Source of the DNA: Arion vulgaris
Lineage: Eukaryota > Mollusca > Gastropoda > Stylommatophora > Arionidae
Assembly (NCBI GenBank): GCA_020796225.1
Contig: CM036771.1
Location: forward strand, 34,223,544 to 34,287,543
Direction of reading: 5' to 3'
DNA: 64,000 bases
This document shows, piece by piece, positions 12,801 to 28,200 of the stretch (the first letter of the stretch is position 1; the number at the start of each line of letters is the position of its first letter). Both the position numbers and the translations under genes were made by a program. The notes below the pieces were generated by a model, which saw nothing but the letters and a program-made list of their open reading frames with translations, did not search any database and was not told the DNA's origin.

Positions 12801-15800
12801 TCTAACAAAATCTTTTATAAGCTTATTTTATGCACCACAGCACTTTTCTATATATCTGAATGTAGAAACGCCCGAGTGGTTACTGGGGCCCAAATTTGGG
12901 GTGTAAAGAATAGAACCACTGTTACCTGCCACGCATGTCGTTCTCAATGGCCTGTGATAGGTTTGGCCTCACCATTAACACCAAAAACAGAGGTCATGTT
13001 CCAGCCCGCCCCTAGAGAACAGTACTACGATCCAGTCATCAACATTAAACACCAGCGTCTCCAGTCAACGGACAACTTTGCTTATCTTGGCAGCCTCCTA
13101 TCCAGATCGGCAAACATAGATTCTGAGGTCCACAATAGGATATCCAAAGCCAGTGCTGCGTTCGGAAGGTTACGTGTCACTGTGTGGGAACGGAAGGGGA
13201 TAAGCATAGTCACAAAGCTGAAAGTTTACCAGGCCATAGTGCTAACAACGCTGCTGTACGCAAGCGAGACATGGACAGTGTATAGCAGACACGCAAGAAA
13301 ATTAAACCATTTCCACACAAGCTGTCTACGCAGAATACTAAAAATAAACTGGCAGGACAAAATTCCAGACAGCGAAGTCCTCACAAGAGCAAGATCCCAA
13401 GCGTCAACACCCTGTTGCAGAAGGCCCAACTGAGATGGGTCGGTCACGTTGCTCGAATGCCTGATAAACGCATCCCAAAACAGTTGATGTATGGCGAGCT
13501 TGAAGGGGGCAGACGTTTAGCTGGTGGACAGAAAAACGCTTTAAAGACACTCTTAAAGTGTCTCTGAAATGCTTCGATATAGACAATACGTGCTGGGAAT
13601 CCCTTGCGCAAGATCGCCAAATGTGGCGCTGTAACAACAAAAGAGGAACCCGAATAGCTGAGAATCATCGTATTGTTGAGTCACAGAGAAAACGAGCAGC
13701 GCGAAAAGACAGAGCACACAACACGCACATGTCTAACCTTGATCATGTATGCCCCACCTGTGGTCGGGATTCTGTTCTAGGATTGGACTCTACAGTCACC
13801 TCCGCACACCAGAGAGGTGCAAAGTACAGCCTGAGATTATTGTCATCATCGCTGCGATGGACGGCTATAATCGTAAAGGGGACTAAGGAGGTTTGCTGAA
13901 ATCGGATGCACGTGTCCACTAGGGAATGCTAACCCGAAACAAATGCTTGTAGAAAACGGATGCACCAGGCCGTAAGGCAAATAACATGGTTCAATGACCC
14001 CTCACAATGAGAAATGGGATAACGGATTCTATGGTCACCAATCTGCCTTGGAGATTTAGCCACATAGTAAGAATGTCCGACCTACCATCACTAGGGTGGC
14101 TAAAACTTACTGTGGGAAGAGGTCAGCACAAATGGGGAAGGAGAAATCATAGGAATTATATCCTACAGAACTGCCCCCAGTATGCAGACTTGAGAAGAAA
14201 GAGGTGGCCCGCTTACACTAGCGTCCAAGACAAACTGTATGGCGGGGCTGATAATCTGAGGCAGACGGCTGCTTTTATTAGAGAATCCGAATCCCAATCT
14301 AGTGAGAACGCAGAAGAAGAAGAAGAAGAAGAAGAATGTAGAAAAAGTTATATTTGATTAATTCCCCTGTTGTATTATATAAAGAATTATACTTAAATAT
14401 CATCAAATGAATCTTGAAATTTTTTTCTATTTAATGTTTTGGTTTGTAAGATGGCTTGTTGTATTGTAAGAGTTTAACTGATTCCGTACCTAGGAACACT
14501 CAAGTGTAACTATTTCTTATCTGCCTGGACCACGCTCGCTCAAAAGCGATTACTATTTTGTTGAGTTTTATTATTTTTGTTCCGATTGAAGATTTATATT
14601 AACTGAAACTACTTAGAAGTGATGTTTTAAAGATAACAAATACATAGCAGCATAGCGTATGCTAGAATTTGAATTGAAACGGAGTTTATAAATCATTTTA
14701 GGATACCCTGTGACCGTAAAAACTAGCGATTTTTATGAATGTTCATGATGCTACTTTGTGAACAGTTAATAAACCATACACTCCTTCACCATTTTCTTAA
14801 TGTTTGTGTATTCATAAATGGATTACATATATCAAGAGAGCAGTTAGACTGATTTATTCCACATAATGTTCATCAAGGCCCTTGAAAAGTTGGATTTTGT
14901 TCTCACAATTTCAATTAGTTTTTTTAATACATACTAATATTTTTCAAGCATAGTCAACACAACATTATATTTTTAACACAATATATATTTTATGAAAGTA
15001 CATTCATTTATCTTTAATTTGATATATAATAAGTTAAACTTTAAATCATATTTAGAAACAATATTTTAGTTTAACTAAAGTATGTGTGCAATATTTTGAA
15101 ACTAAAAATAATTCCGTCCAGAGACGAAAAACCTGGTAGTGAATCAGTTAAGTAGTTTTTTTATGTCAATATAAAAGTGAAATGAGAATGGAACATAATC
15201 GAAAAGCAACATCTAAAATGTCTTTTTAAAGATGTTATGGCTTTTTGTTTTGCTAATAGTATCTTAATTTTAATTTTTTTCGATCCAGAAGCACTTGAGC
15301 TGAAAGCTCTTCTGCTCGGTATCATGGACATCGTAACCCTTCGGTCGGTGCCATGAACACCGTAAATCTGGGGAATCTGTGGCTTTTTCTGCCATCCGCG
15401 GAATTGAACCCGCACACACAGAGGGATAGTCACCCGTAGTCCAGCGCTACGAACACGCTGGGCAGACGGGCAGTATCTTTAATAAGATGATGCTTATGCA
15501 ATATGTTAAAAGCACTGCTTCAGTGTTCATTTTGCATTCTTACTCTTCACCCTTTGTCTCTAGGGAGGCATTGGTCCGCAACCAAGGCCTTCCAAGACCT
15601 CCTATCCAAGGCCATCTTTACCAGATCTCTCCACTCTCTCCCATTTTCTTGCATTCCGTCTCCAACTCCCGTCTCCAGGTGTTCCTGGGTCTTCCTTACC
15701 TCTATTGCCTTCTGGGTTCCATCTGAGAGCCTGTCTTGTGATGCTGTTATAGGGTTTCCTCAGTGTGTGTCCTATCCATCGCCACCTTCTGCTCCGTATC

Positions 15801-18800
15801 TCTTGTTCCACCTGCCATTGTCCCACTCTATCCCACAGTTCCTTATTAATGGTCCTGTAATATCATTGTAGGTGTAGTATCCTGTGCAGGCATCTATTGA
15901 TGAATGTCTGCAACATTTTGGTGTTCCTCTATGTTGTTCTCCATGTCTCCGCTCCATATAGAAGGACAGCCTTGACATTTGAGTTAAATATCATTATCTT
16001 AGTTTTATTCCTGATCATTCTTGAACTCCATATGCTCTTCAGAATGGCAAATGCTGATCTTGCCTTTTGTATTCTAATCTTCATCTGAGCCACCTTGAAT
16101 GTTGATAACACTTTCCAGATATGTAAATGTGTCCACCTCCTTTACTGGTGATCCTCTCATTATGATCGGGTCTCTGGAATTAGCATTTAATCTCATGATC
16201 TTTGTTTTTTCCCCATGAATAGTCAGACCCAGTTGTTGCGAGATTTTTAGGCTTCAATTTTACTGCATAATTTCTGCCTGTTACTTTTTACAGGATCTCC
16301 TTTCTCTGCTTACGTTACGGACAGGTCATATGTTACACTTCTCGATGACCTGAGAGAGCAAAAGGATGATAGTGAACGTCTAGCTTTAGAGTTTGACAAA
16401 GTAACAACGCTGAGTTTTGATGTCAGTTTGGCTGGACCAGGTATGTTCACACACTTAACTACCTCTATTTAATTTCATTTTTGAACTTAAATTGCTCACA
16501 GCAGTAACCTTCATTAAATTTTCTTTACAAAATTGTATTATTTACCCTTTAATTATTTTTCACTTTTCCCGTTACATTGCAACCTTTATATATTTTATAA
16601 ATGTTACATTTTCAATACCATAGAATTTTCCACTTTCAATATCTCATAATGTATGGAATTTCCACTTTGAATACCTCATAATAATTAATTTATGGTCACG
16701 AAAAGTCTGCATGGGCTTTCTCTGCAAGCTCATGTGGCAGAATGATCAAGGAAGCCAGTGGTGCATTTAGTATGACAAGCAGCATGACAATGGAGGTACT
16801 GGCGGTGACCAATGCACTACTCTGGCTAGAGTCACAAAACTACACTCATGCGTGCATTCTGAGTGACTCATTGAGTATGATCCGAAAGGTGGAGGCCGGT
16901 TCGGTGCGCAGGCAATGGACTGAATCATTGCAGTCGTCAACAATTTGCAGAATTACACTTGTCTTTGTTCCAGGGCACATGGATGTCGTTGGCAATGTGA
17001 GAGCAGACAGACTGGCTGGCTCTGCCGCTATATCAGAGGGCCAACCAATGGACAGAGCTGACATCGTGAACGCCCTCATAGAGTGTTGCCACAGAGAAGA
17101 CCTTCATCTAAACCAATCCACGTCAACTACTAGATTGCAGAAGCTGGGTTTGAAGATTGGTGTGGCAAGAAAAGAACGGTACAACAGGTATACGAGTCGC
17201 CTCATCAATCAAAATCGAACTGGTACGGTCAGTCGCTGGACGCTGTTGGAGATATTGCGAAGGAGATCGGAGCACCTATGGACATGTCGGAGTGCAATGA
17301 AGATATTCCAAACTGAAACTGAAACTGAATTAATTTATATTTTCAACTTTCATTACACCAGAATAGATTCATTCTATATTATTTTGCTTTCAAGATTCTT
17401 TGATATTTTGTATTTTTAATATAACATTCTTAAACTGACGCTGTGAGACAAAACAGAATTAGAAAAAAGAAATAAAGAAATATAATGTTCTATGACAATA
17501 TAAAAGAACAATTAACAGTTTGAAATTGATAAGAGCAGGTTGAAAAATCTCTGTCTGGAAAAAAAATTCATGAAAAATAACACAACTAAATTTCTTAACA
17601 TTTTTCACCATCTTCAAAATTACATTGTGGGCCCTTGCTGGTGCTACAAAGTTTATTCTCTGTCCCTGAGATATTTCTGGGTGAAGAAAGAGATCGGAGC
17701 ACACATTCTTATTCAACAAAGTGTAATGATGATTGTCATATCAATCAATCAATCGGAGATAAGCTGAAGTATACAGACTCCTATGCAGAGTCTAAAGATG
17801 GTGGGTTGTTTTTGGTTCTGTCTAGTATTTGGACGACGGACTGTTGTAGATAACTGTTGCCTGTTATAATGCAACATATATCTTCTTTGCGTTCATTCTT
17901 TACGACCAATTTTAATCTCTTTGTGATATGTTTGATCTTTGCCAAGAACATGTATACGTTGCACATTGTTTTGGTAGGCCCCTAAATGTATAGACTTCTA
18001 CACGTTTAGGACCCATGCATCCGATTTCAGCCAAACCTCCTTAGTTGCCTCTTACGACATGCTGGCAGGTAACAGTGGTTCTATTCTTTACACCCCAAAT
18101 TTGGACCCGTAACCACTGGACGATGCAACATATATATTTATATTCTCCTTTTTGTCTTTATTTCCCTCAGTGAGGTTCTGTGATGGAATTATTTCTTTTT
18201 TGGTTTCTGCTTTTGTCAATGTGTCAGGGGTCTAAAAATGGTCTAAAGGTGAGAGATGACTTCATTGCGTCGGGTTTTCCCATACAGCTCTGTCCCTGTA
18301 GGCAGAAATAACATGCCATTTGCCAATAATGTTACACAAAGCACAAACTCCATAGCTCCGGCAACAATCCTAGAGATCTCATGAAAAAATGTCCCATATG
18401 ACTTAGTCTAGATTCGAATCCACAACCTTTAGAATGACAGGTAAATGTCTCAACCATTTGACCATAGAGACCACTGTCAAGTACCTAATTTCCTGCAGTG
18501 CCCGCCTGCCCAACATGTTCATAGTGCATTGGACGACGGGTGAGAAGCCCCTGTGAGTGTGGTTCAATTCCGCAGATTGGCAGATAAGCCAAAGGTTCTC
18601 CAGATGTACGGTGTTCGTGGCACCGAACCGAAGGGTTACGATGTCCATGGCACTGAGCCAAACAAACTCTAGTATCAGAAAAAACAAATTCCTGCAGTAG
18701 TGCAATGTTGTGAAATCCATTGCTATGATACTTTATTCATTGTTGTTCTTCTTCTTTGAATGCTCCATATTGACCACTTGTTAACCACTATGTGTGATTT

Positions 18801-21800
18801 GTATGTGATCTGAGCCAAAGAGTGATTGTACATTAGGCCAGTTATGCACCTGTAATTAGGCAAGCACATCCGATTTCTGCAATGCTTTATTAATTACTAG
18901 GGTAATTTCTTCTACTTCTAGTATGAGGATGGAGGTTGAGGCCTTACTGCTGCCCTCCATTGGATTTCTGGGACTTCATTTACTGGGGCAGTTGTTGTAT
19001 CTGCCTCTCAGTCGATGCTTCACAAGATCCAGAAGGGCAGGTTTTGGTATGAGTGGATGTCGTCTATAGAAGTTTCTAACCTCCAGCGGCTTACGTGGAT
19101 ATACTGTCCTGGGCATGCGGTGTTTATGGTAATGAGAGAGCGGAGAGGCTTGCATCAACAGCATCGATTGTTGGGGAGTTGAAGATGGATAAGGGGATAT
19201 TCTTCGGCCTCTTCGCGACTCTCTGTTGGATGAGGACACTAAAATCGATGTTGAATCGATCAAGCGATTTAAGCAGTTTAGAGTTACCCATTGTTCAAGT
19301 CAAACTGGATGCCTGAGAGGCAGAGTGAGAGGTGTGTTTAATCAGCGAGCCACAGGAACCATCAGTATGCATACTCTTCGATATCTGTTGGGGAGACTGA
19401 GCACCTATGAGTCTGCCCGGAGTGCAATGACGTCAGTTTAGTAACCAATAACCAATAATAACCAATAGGGTAGCTGCTCTAGGCCCTACATCTGTCGCCT
19501 CTTATGACATGCCTTGTAGGTCGCAGTGGTACTATTCTTTACTTCTCTTGTGGGAACCAGCACCACATGGGCGTCTTGATTGTTAATTTGAATGCTTTAC
19601 TTGAAATACAATTTACATTAATCCATTTTGTTTACAGGAACATTCAAGTCAGAAGTCCTTAGTCCAGCTGGAAAGTTACCCGTTGATATAACTCAGAACG
19701 CAGAGAAAGTAACAGTATCATTTGTGGCACAGTATGAAGGTTATATTTTTTCTTCCATTGTTATTATATTTATAATTCTTCTTCTTCACCTTTCAACTCC
19801 CAACGGAGTACAGGTCTTCAACAAACTTCTTTCAGCTCTTCCTCTCTGCTGCCACCCTTTCCAATCCTTTCCATGTTTTACAGATCCTTTTAATATCAGT
19901 CTCTAGTCCTTTTCTCCAGGTATGTTTAGGCCTTCCCCTACTCTTCTTTCTCGTGGTTCCTTCTTCTTTCTTCTTCTTCTTCCAACATTTTCAGACATCA
20001 ATTTGTATACTTTTAAAGTAGTTAGTGGTCAACCGGAGTCCATGTACATCTCCGAATAGCTTGTCTTGGACTGATATGGGGATTGGCCATGTGTTTTTTC
20101 TCTGTTCCATGTACGTTGGACATTCTTGCAGTATGTGTGTCTCTGTCATCTTGCTGGTGCCACATGTACATATGTCAGATGGGCCTATTTTATACTTGTT
20201 AAACAGATGGTACCTCAGTCTATTGTGCCCTGTTCGTAGACGAAAAATGACAACCTGTTCCTCTCTACTTAGTTGGTGGTAAGCATCGTCTTTTTCATGC
20301 CCTGGGTGATCTCTCAGCCATTTGTTCTTGTAGGCCATTTTATCCATACTTTTGCTTCCTCATATGTCATACTGGTGTCTGTCTGTGGTAGCCTGCTTTT
20401 GCCAATATGTCTGCAGTCTCATTTCTAGGTATTCCAGATGAGATGGTATCCTTCGGTTCCAAAACATTGCATGTCTTGCAATGCTTCTGGTTGGTCAGTA
20501 TAGGATACACATTGAAGAGATATTTTTTTCGATCAGAAGCACTTGAGCTTTTCAGCTCTTCGGCTTGGTGCCATGGACATCGTAACCCTTCGTTCGGTGC
20601 CACGAACACCGTAAATCTGGGGAATCTGTGGCTTTTTCTGCCATTCCAGCGAATTGAACCCGCACACACAGAGGGATAGTCACCCGTAGTCCAACGCACT
20701 ACTAACACGCCGGCAGACGGGCGAGAGATATTTAAATACCTGTTATTTCTTTTTTTTCTTATCATTATCATCTTGTTCTCTTTATTACATTATTATTATA
20801 TATGTTAATTTTCAATTCAAATGTATCAGTCATAACATATGCCAGCGAGAGTTGGAAAATGACAAAAGGTATAGAAAGTAAGTTGAATGCATATGAAAAT
20901 AGATGTTGCCCGAGTGGTTACCAGGGCCCAAATTTGGGGAGTAAAGAATAGAACCACTATTACCTGCACACATGTTGTAAGAGGCGACTAAGGAGGTTTA
21001 GCTGAAATCGGATGCACATGTCCTAAACGGGTAGAAGTCTATACATTTAGGGCCTACCAAACCAATGTGCAACGATCACTGCTTCTTGGCAAAGATCAAA
21101 CATATCACAAAGAATGATTAAAATTGGTTGTAAAGAAACTAACGCAAAGAAGAAGAAAATAGATGTCTGTGAAAAATAATGAACATAAAATGGGACAAAT
21201 GGGAGGTGAGGAAATCAGAGAAATGTCTGGTCAACCACTAGTAACAACTCTATAGAAGGAGAGGGGCTCAGGAGAGCTAAAGGCTAGGGAAGTAAACCCT
21301 GCTAAAATCCCACTGCCTTGTGGGTCAGCACGGTAATGCAGATGGCTAGAGTAGTAAACCTTGACCAAAAATTCGGAGGGAGGGACCCTAAGGCAGTTGA
21401 TGGTTAAGTGTGTATTCCTTGCCATTTTCTGGCATCTCCTGTAAACCCTGCTCGATTCCAAACGTATAGACTTTGTCTTTCCTTGGATGAAGCGTAGGGT
21501 AGGAGGTGGTTTAGTGCAATATGGGTAAGGCACATTCTCCATATCAGCTGCCCAGGCTAGGCACAAAGGGAGAGGAAAGTGATATTGCATAAGGGTGCAG
21601 AGTCTTTTTAGAAGAGACTTATGTATGAGCTGAAAGACGAGAGAAAAGCAAAAATTCAGAAGTTGTCACAGTAAAACACTTGCCAATTGACCATCTGTAA
21701 AGATGAAAAAGCCTTATATATATATAAGTAGGAGAAGATGGAGATATGTTGAGAAGAAATTATCAAAGAATATCAAAGCAAGCATTGAAGTGAGAGGCAA

Positions 21801-22159
21801 AGGGTTCAAGAAAGAGAGGACTCCCTAGGAAACCCTGAAACGAATTTGGCTGACAGAGGCAAGAAATATCGGACTCAATTCCATGGAGTAGATTGAGAGA
21901 GTTGTTCAGGACAGAAAGATACGAAAAATTACTTGTAAGTCCTATGTAACGTATAACAGTACTCATCATCAAGGTGCGTATCCTTTATAGGACGTTGCTC
22001 TCATTGCAAGCACATCTGAAATTCACTCTGTCTCTTGCCAGTTCACCCACTTGTCGATGGTCATGTTTATGGTTTCTTTAATATCTTGTAGCCATCTTCT
22101 TCTTGGTCTGCCTCTCGTCCTGGGACCTACCTCTAGTATTGTTATAACAGTACTAGAGG

Positions 22160-22220
<61 letters not shown>

Positions 22221-25200
22221 TATTCTTTATTCATCCTGTTTGTCTTTCATTCTGTCTATTTTTTGCTTTGTTGGTTTTGTTTATTTCTTATTCATTCAAT
22301 CTTCAACTGATCTGTTTTTATACGAACATATCATCATCCAGTAACTTATCTTGTGCAGATTCTTGCCACAATAATGTTCCTATTAATTTCTCTTTATCAT
22401 AGATCAGATGATAGAGATAAATTTTTGAAAATTCAAACATGTCCCCCTTAACACTAAAAATCATTGTAAACACAATCTTTCTCCCAACATTACTATCAGT
22501 GCCAAACCTGGACGCTGACATCAAATGATAGGAGAAAACTAGCCATGACAGAGATGTAGTGTCTATTCAGAATGCTGGAAATATCAAGAAGAGATCGGTT
22601 TAGAAATGAAGATATTAGAAAAAGTGTCTAAATTAAGACATCGGGAACAAAGTGGATGAAAATGAGTACTGAACTTCATCAAGAAACAAACAAGTAAATG
22701 GTTCGACCACATAAGCAAATTACCAACATACAATGAGCCTCAAAGAACAAAACTACCCCGATACATGGTACAAAGAAAAAGGCTGTCCATACAAAAGGTG
22801 GACCTCAGAAATAATAAAGAGGTGATGAAAACACTATTTATGAAGCGCACACAAAAGCCTGTTCCTTATCCTGATGCTGTGAGACAAAACATGATTAGAG
22901 AAAGGACAAAGAAAATATATCTACTAAGTATTTCTCTTAGATTTTAAAAAAGCCTTTGATAGTCTACAGAATCTCTTGGAATATTCTGAGATGCTATGGA
23001 ATACCAGACAAAATAATAAACATTAAGAGCCTCTATGATGGTTCACAGTGTGCAGTTACCTGATGGTGGCCACAGCGACTGGTTTATGGTTGAAACCGAG
23101 TAAAGCAAGGCTGTATTCTATCTCCGCTATTGTTTGGAGTGGCTATTGACTGGGTGATGCGAAAATGTTGCAGAGGCAAAACTGGCATCGATTGGGTAGA
23201 AAATAGTCAACTAGAAGATTTGGATTTTGCAGATGATATTGCCTTGTTAAGTAGAAACAACCAAGATATGCAAAAGAAAAACAGACAACTTGTCATCTAT
23301 AGTATCAAAAGTTGGACTGCAGATAAGCTATGAAAAAACAAATATAATGAAGACACCTATGGCAAGTAATGCAGATATCACACTGGAATCTAAAATGATA
23401 AAAATAACAGAGCAGTTCACCTATTTAGGTAGCAATTTTGATTGCAGAAATGTTAAAAAGAAATTATGATACGAATTAGCAAAGCAACATCAGCTTTTAA
23501 AAGTCTAAATAAAATATGGAACTGCAAGTTATATAGTATTAAACTAAATTACGAATTTTCAATTCAAATGTTGTATCAATCCTAACATATGCACTGAAGT
23601 TGGAAAATGACTAAAGATATAGAAAACAAGTTGAATGCATTTGAAAATAGATGTCTCGAAAAATAATGAATATAAAATGGAACGAATTCAGGAGAAGTGA
23701 TAAAATCAGGGACATGTCTGGTCAACCACTAGTGACAACTGTTATAAGAAAGAGAAGATGGAGATATGTTGGGCACACCTTGAGGAGAAATGATCAACGA
23801 ATATCAAAGCAGGCATTGAAGTGGGATGCAAGGGTTCAAGAAAGAGAGGTCGACCTAAGGAGACCTGAAACGAACTTTGCTGAGAGAGGCAGGAAATATC
23901 GGTCTCAGTTCCATGGAAGAGATTGATGGAGTTGCTCAGGATAGAGCGGTATGGAGAAATTACTTGCAGGCCCTATGTAACGACAACTGTATGAGAGGAA
24001 TTATTATTATTTCTCTTAGATGGTTGGTTGGTTAGTTAATAGAAATGAAACAAGTACAATAAGGCAGACCTAAAGATGTTCAATCTCTTTGAGCAGATGG
24101 TACAGTAGGCCCTTTGTGTATGCTGATTGTTCCTGTAGCTCACTGATCTATCTTTGAAGAGTCTTATCTTATCTTAACCATTTGCCGTAAGCGTCATGGG
24201 GAGAGTTAGTTTTCTATCAGGTACCAGGCGTGTTGCGCTTGACGTTGTCGGTCCATGCTTTTGCAGGGACTCTGAGATGTTATCTATCCATATGTTCTTG
24301 ACCTGCCTCGTGCTCTGCGCCCTGAGTGTCGATTATTGTAGGCACGTGGTGATGGTAGTAAATGTGGTTCCATTCTCATTAGATGGCCGAACCACTTGAT
24401 TCTTTGCTTCGATGTACTGTATGCATGGTATAGTACCAACGATGCTTCTGATATTCTCGTTGCTCACTCTATTTCTCCTGTAACGCTGACAGCTTTCGCT
24501 GACGCCTCATTTCACATGTAATCTTTCTTTCTTGTATCTTCTTGAAGAGTTCTCTGCCAATTAACTTGTGTTGCCTACTTTTTATAAAGAAAGTATAAAA
24601 ATAAACATTTAACATTTTTAAACTATCCAAACAACAGGTGATCATTACATTCACTTGTACTGGTCAGATGGCCCTATTGAATATAGTCCAATCCTTGCCT
24701 TTTGTCCTGGTGCGCCGCTACCCGTTGATGCAAAACGAGTAATGCTTGAAGGTAGAGGTGTTGAAACTGCGAGAGCCACAGTTCCTGCAGAGTTTCTGAT
24801 AGATGGAATGAAAGCTGGACCAGGTATGTACATATTGCATTGGTTGGCACTTGGTGTCTGCTTAGCATAACTGGTAGGTTCTTGATGTCTGGTTAGCATA
24901 ACTGGTTAGTACTTAACTTTTTCCACGCCAAGTTATTTCCTCAATTTTTAAACAGTTAATTCAAGGGAGGTAAAATAAAATAAAATTTTGTTAATCTCAA
25001 CTATTCACAATAAATAAACATATATATATATATTACTATATACAAATTTAAGGCCCGCGTGTTCGTAGCGCGTTGGACTACGGGTGACTAGTCCTCTGTA
25101 TATGCGGTTCAACCTACGCGACTGGCAGAAAAGCTACAGGTTCCCAGATTTACGGTGTTCGTGGCACCGAGCCGAAAGGTTACGATGTCCATGTCACCGA

Positions 25201-28200
25201 GCCGAAGAGCTTTCAGCTCAAGTGCTTCTGGATCTGAAGAAAAAAAAATAATACAAATTGAAGAAAACTGGACAACCTACAAGAATAACAAAGTTAAAAA
25301 GTAGAAGTAAAATAGTAGACGTAAAACTAGAAAGACTTCTTATAAGGCAAGCAACTCTATGGCACAGTATACTGCTAATGGCATTCAACAGACTTCCGCA
25401 GTGGCGAGTGTGCTGCAGAAAACGTGAAAGAGTTCAATTAAAAACTAAAACTGTTATTACTGCCTGTGTTACCGCTTTGTATTGATGCTAAAATTGACAG
25501 AGTTATTTACATCCATTTGGTGAACGAACGTGTGGCACAGGAATTAAAGGATGCCACTATTGTCCACTTGTACAAGCGGAAAGGAAACCGCCAGGCCTGC
25601 GATAATCACAGGGATCTCCTCCTGTCAATTGCTGGCAAAATACTGCCAGAGTCCTCCTCAATCGATTAATCGATCACCTGGAACAGGACTTACTCCTGAG
25701 ACCCAATGTGGCTTCAGAGCAGGTCGTGGAACAGCAGACATGATATTTGCTGCTCGCCAACTACAGGAGAAATGCCAAGAGCAGCACCGAAACCTCTATA
25801 TGGTCTTTGTCGATCTGACGAAGGCTTTGACACGGTCAACGGGAGGGTCATGGAAGATCATGGAAAAATTTGGATGCCCAGTGGAATTCATCAAGATCGT
25901 CCAACAGTTTCACGAGGGCATGATGGCACGTGTACTTGAGAAGGGAGCTGTTGAAGCCTTCCATGTCTCCAACGGCGCAAACAGGGCTGTGTACTGGCCC
26001 AACACTCTTCAGCATGATGTTTGCTGCCATACTCATGGATGTCTTTTGGGAAGGAAACGAACATGGGGTAAAGATTAGATACAGGACAGACGGTAATCTA
26101 TTCAATCTTCGGAGGTTAAAATCCTCCACCAAGGTAAAAGAATCAACTATCTCAAACCTGTTGTTTGCTGATGACTGTGCCTTCGCTACCAACTCTGTGG
26201 AAGAAATGCAGACTTACATGGACAAGTTCTCAATGACCTGTGATAGGTTTGGCCTCACCATTAACACCAAAAACAGAGGTCATGTTCCAGCCCGCCCCTA
26301 GAGAACAGTATTACGATCCAGTCATCAACATTAAACACCAGCGCCTCCAGTCAACGGACAACTTTGCTTATCTTGGCAGCCCCTATCCAGATCGGCAAAC
26401 ATAGATTCGAGGTCCACAATAGGATATCCAAAGCCAGTGCTGCGTTCGGAAGGTTACGTGTCACTGTGTGGGAACGGAAGGGATAAGCATAGTCACAAAG
26501 CTGAAAGTTTACCATAGTGCTAACCACGCTGCTGTACTCAAGCGAGACATGGACAGTGTATAGCAGACACGCAAGAAAATTAAACCATTTCACACAAGCT
26601 GTCTACGCAGAATACTAAAAATAAACTGGCAGGACAAAATTCCAGACAGCGAAGTCCTCACAAGAGCAAAGATCCCAGCGTCAACACCCTGTTGCAGAAG
26701 GCCCAACTGAGATGGGTCGGTCACGCTGCTCGAATGCCTGATAAACGCATCCCAAAACAGTTGATGTATGGCGAGCTTGAAGGGGGCAGACGTTAGCTGG
26801 GACAGAAAACGCTTAAGACACTCTAAAGTGTCTCTGAAATGCTTCGATATAGACAATACGTGCTGGGAATCCTTGCGCAAGATCGCCAAATGTGGCGCTG
26901 TAACAACAAAAGAGGAACCGAATAGCTGAGAATCATCGTATTGTTGAGTCACAGAGAAAACGAGCAGCGAAAGACAGAGCACAAACACTGCACATGTCTA
27001 ACCTTGATCATGTATGCCCACCTGTGGTCGGGGATTCTGTTCCAGGATTGGACTCTACAGTCACCTCCGCACACACCAGAGAGGTGCAACAGCACACGCA
27101 TGAGATTGTTGTCATCATCGCTATGATGGGACGGTATAAGTTACGCTTGCAGGGCGGTGGGACAGAGAAAACATGAGACTGAGGAACTTATAGTCGCATG
27201 GCTACGCAGCCCCTAAACTGTTCAAGTTAGGATGTTGTTTTATGCCCTAACAAAAACTCTAGGGCCGATACAGTGGATTTATAAACATACATTGTCCTCT
27301 TTGATGTTAGACAGCTGCAAGGACAAAATATTGCTTCCCATTTGATTTCTCAAATCAACATAGCTGCAGCTGACATATTAAATATAGAGTTTGATATTAG
27401 AAGTTAGTGAGAAAGGTAGCTGGTCATCTCACCTTCACATTTGAAGACCTATCTGTGAGGTCTCTATCACTTGATTTCGTCATATCATTATAATGTGCAG
27501 ATGAAATTTATTATGAAAATCAAAAAAAGACAATCATCATTTTTTCAAACATGTCATTTACAAAAAGTTGGTTATTAGTACAAGGGGGAAACAGACACAA
27601 ATATTTGGTGGGATAGGGTTTAGACAGATGATGATAGAGAAAATTTGATAGTTTGATTTCATGAGATGAAAAATTAATATCATAATCAGTACTCAGACCA
27701 TTTCTGGAGATCTGTGAATACTTATGCCAGACAATATGGCAACACTTTATACGGGAACACTTTTCCACCATCATTAAATTTGACAAAAGTTGCAAAGAGA
27801 GGAATCCTGTGGCGCTGGATGCAGACGTTAAGCATATTGATGAAAACTGCAATGAAGTTGCCGTAGGATTTACATGGATGGATCGGTAGTTGTCATGAAA
27901 AGTCTGCATGGGCCTTCTTCTGCAAGCTCATGTGGCAGAATGGTGCATGAGGCCAGTGGTGCATTTGATGACAACAAGCAGCATGACAATGGAGGTACTG
28001 GCGGTGACTAATGCTTTATGTTGGCTGGAGTTACAAAACTACACTCATGCGTGCATTCTGAGTGATTCATTGAGTATGATCCGCAAGGTAGAGGCTGGTT
28101 GGTGCACAGACAATGGACTGAATCACTACAAGCGCAACAATTTGCAGAATCACACTTATCTTCGCTTCCGGGCACATTGGTGTCATTGGTAATGAGAGAG

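Noticed and set aside
25450..27175. Reverse transcriptase and zinc-finger frames as host genes
   Set aside because: A second copy exists at 12950, frames are broken, and motifs are those of non-LTR retrotransposons. Treated as a mobile element.
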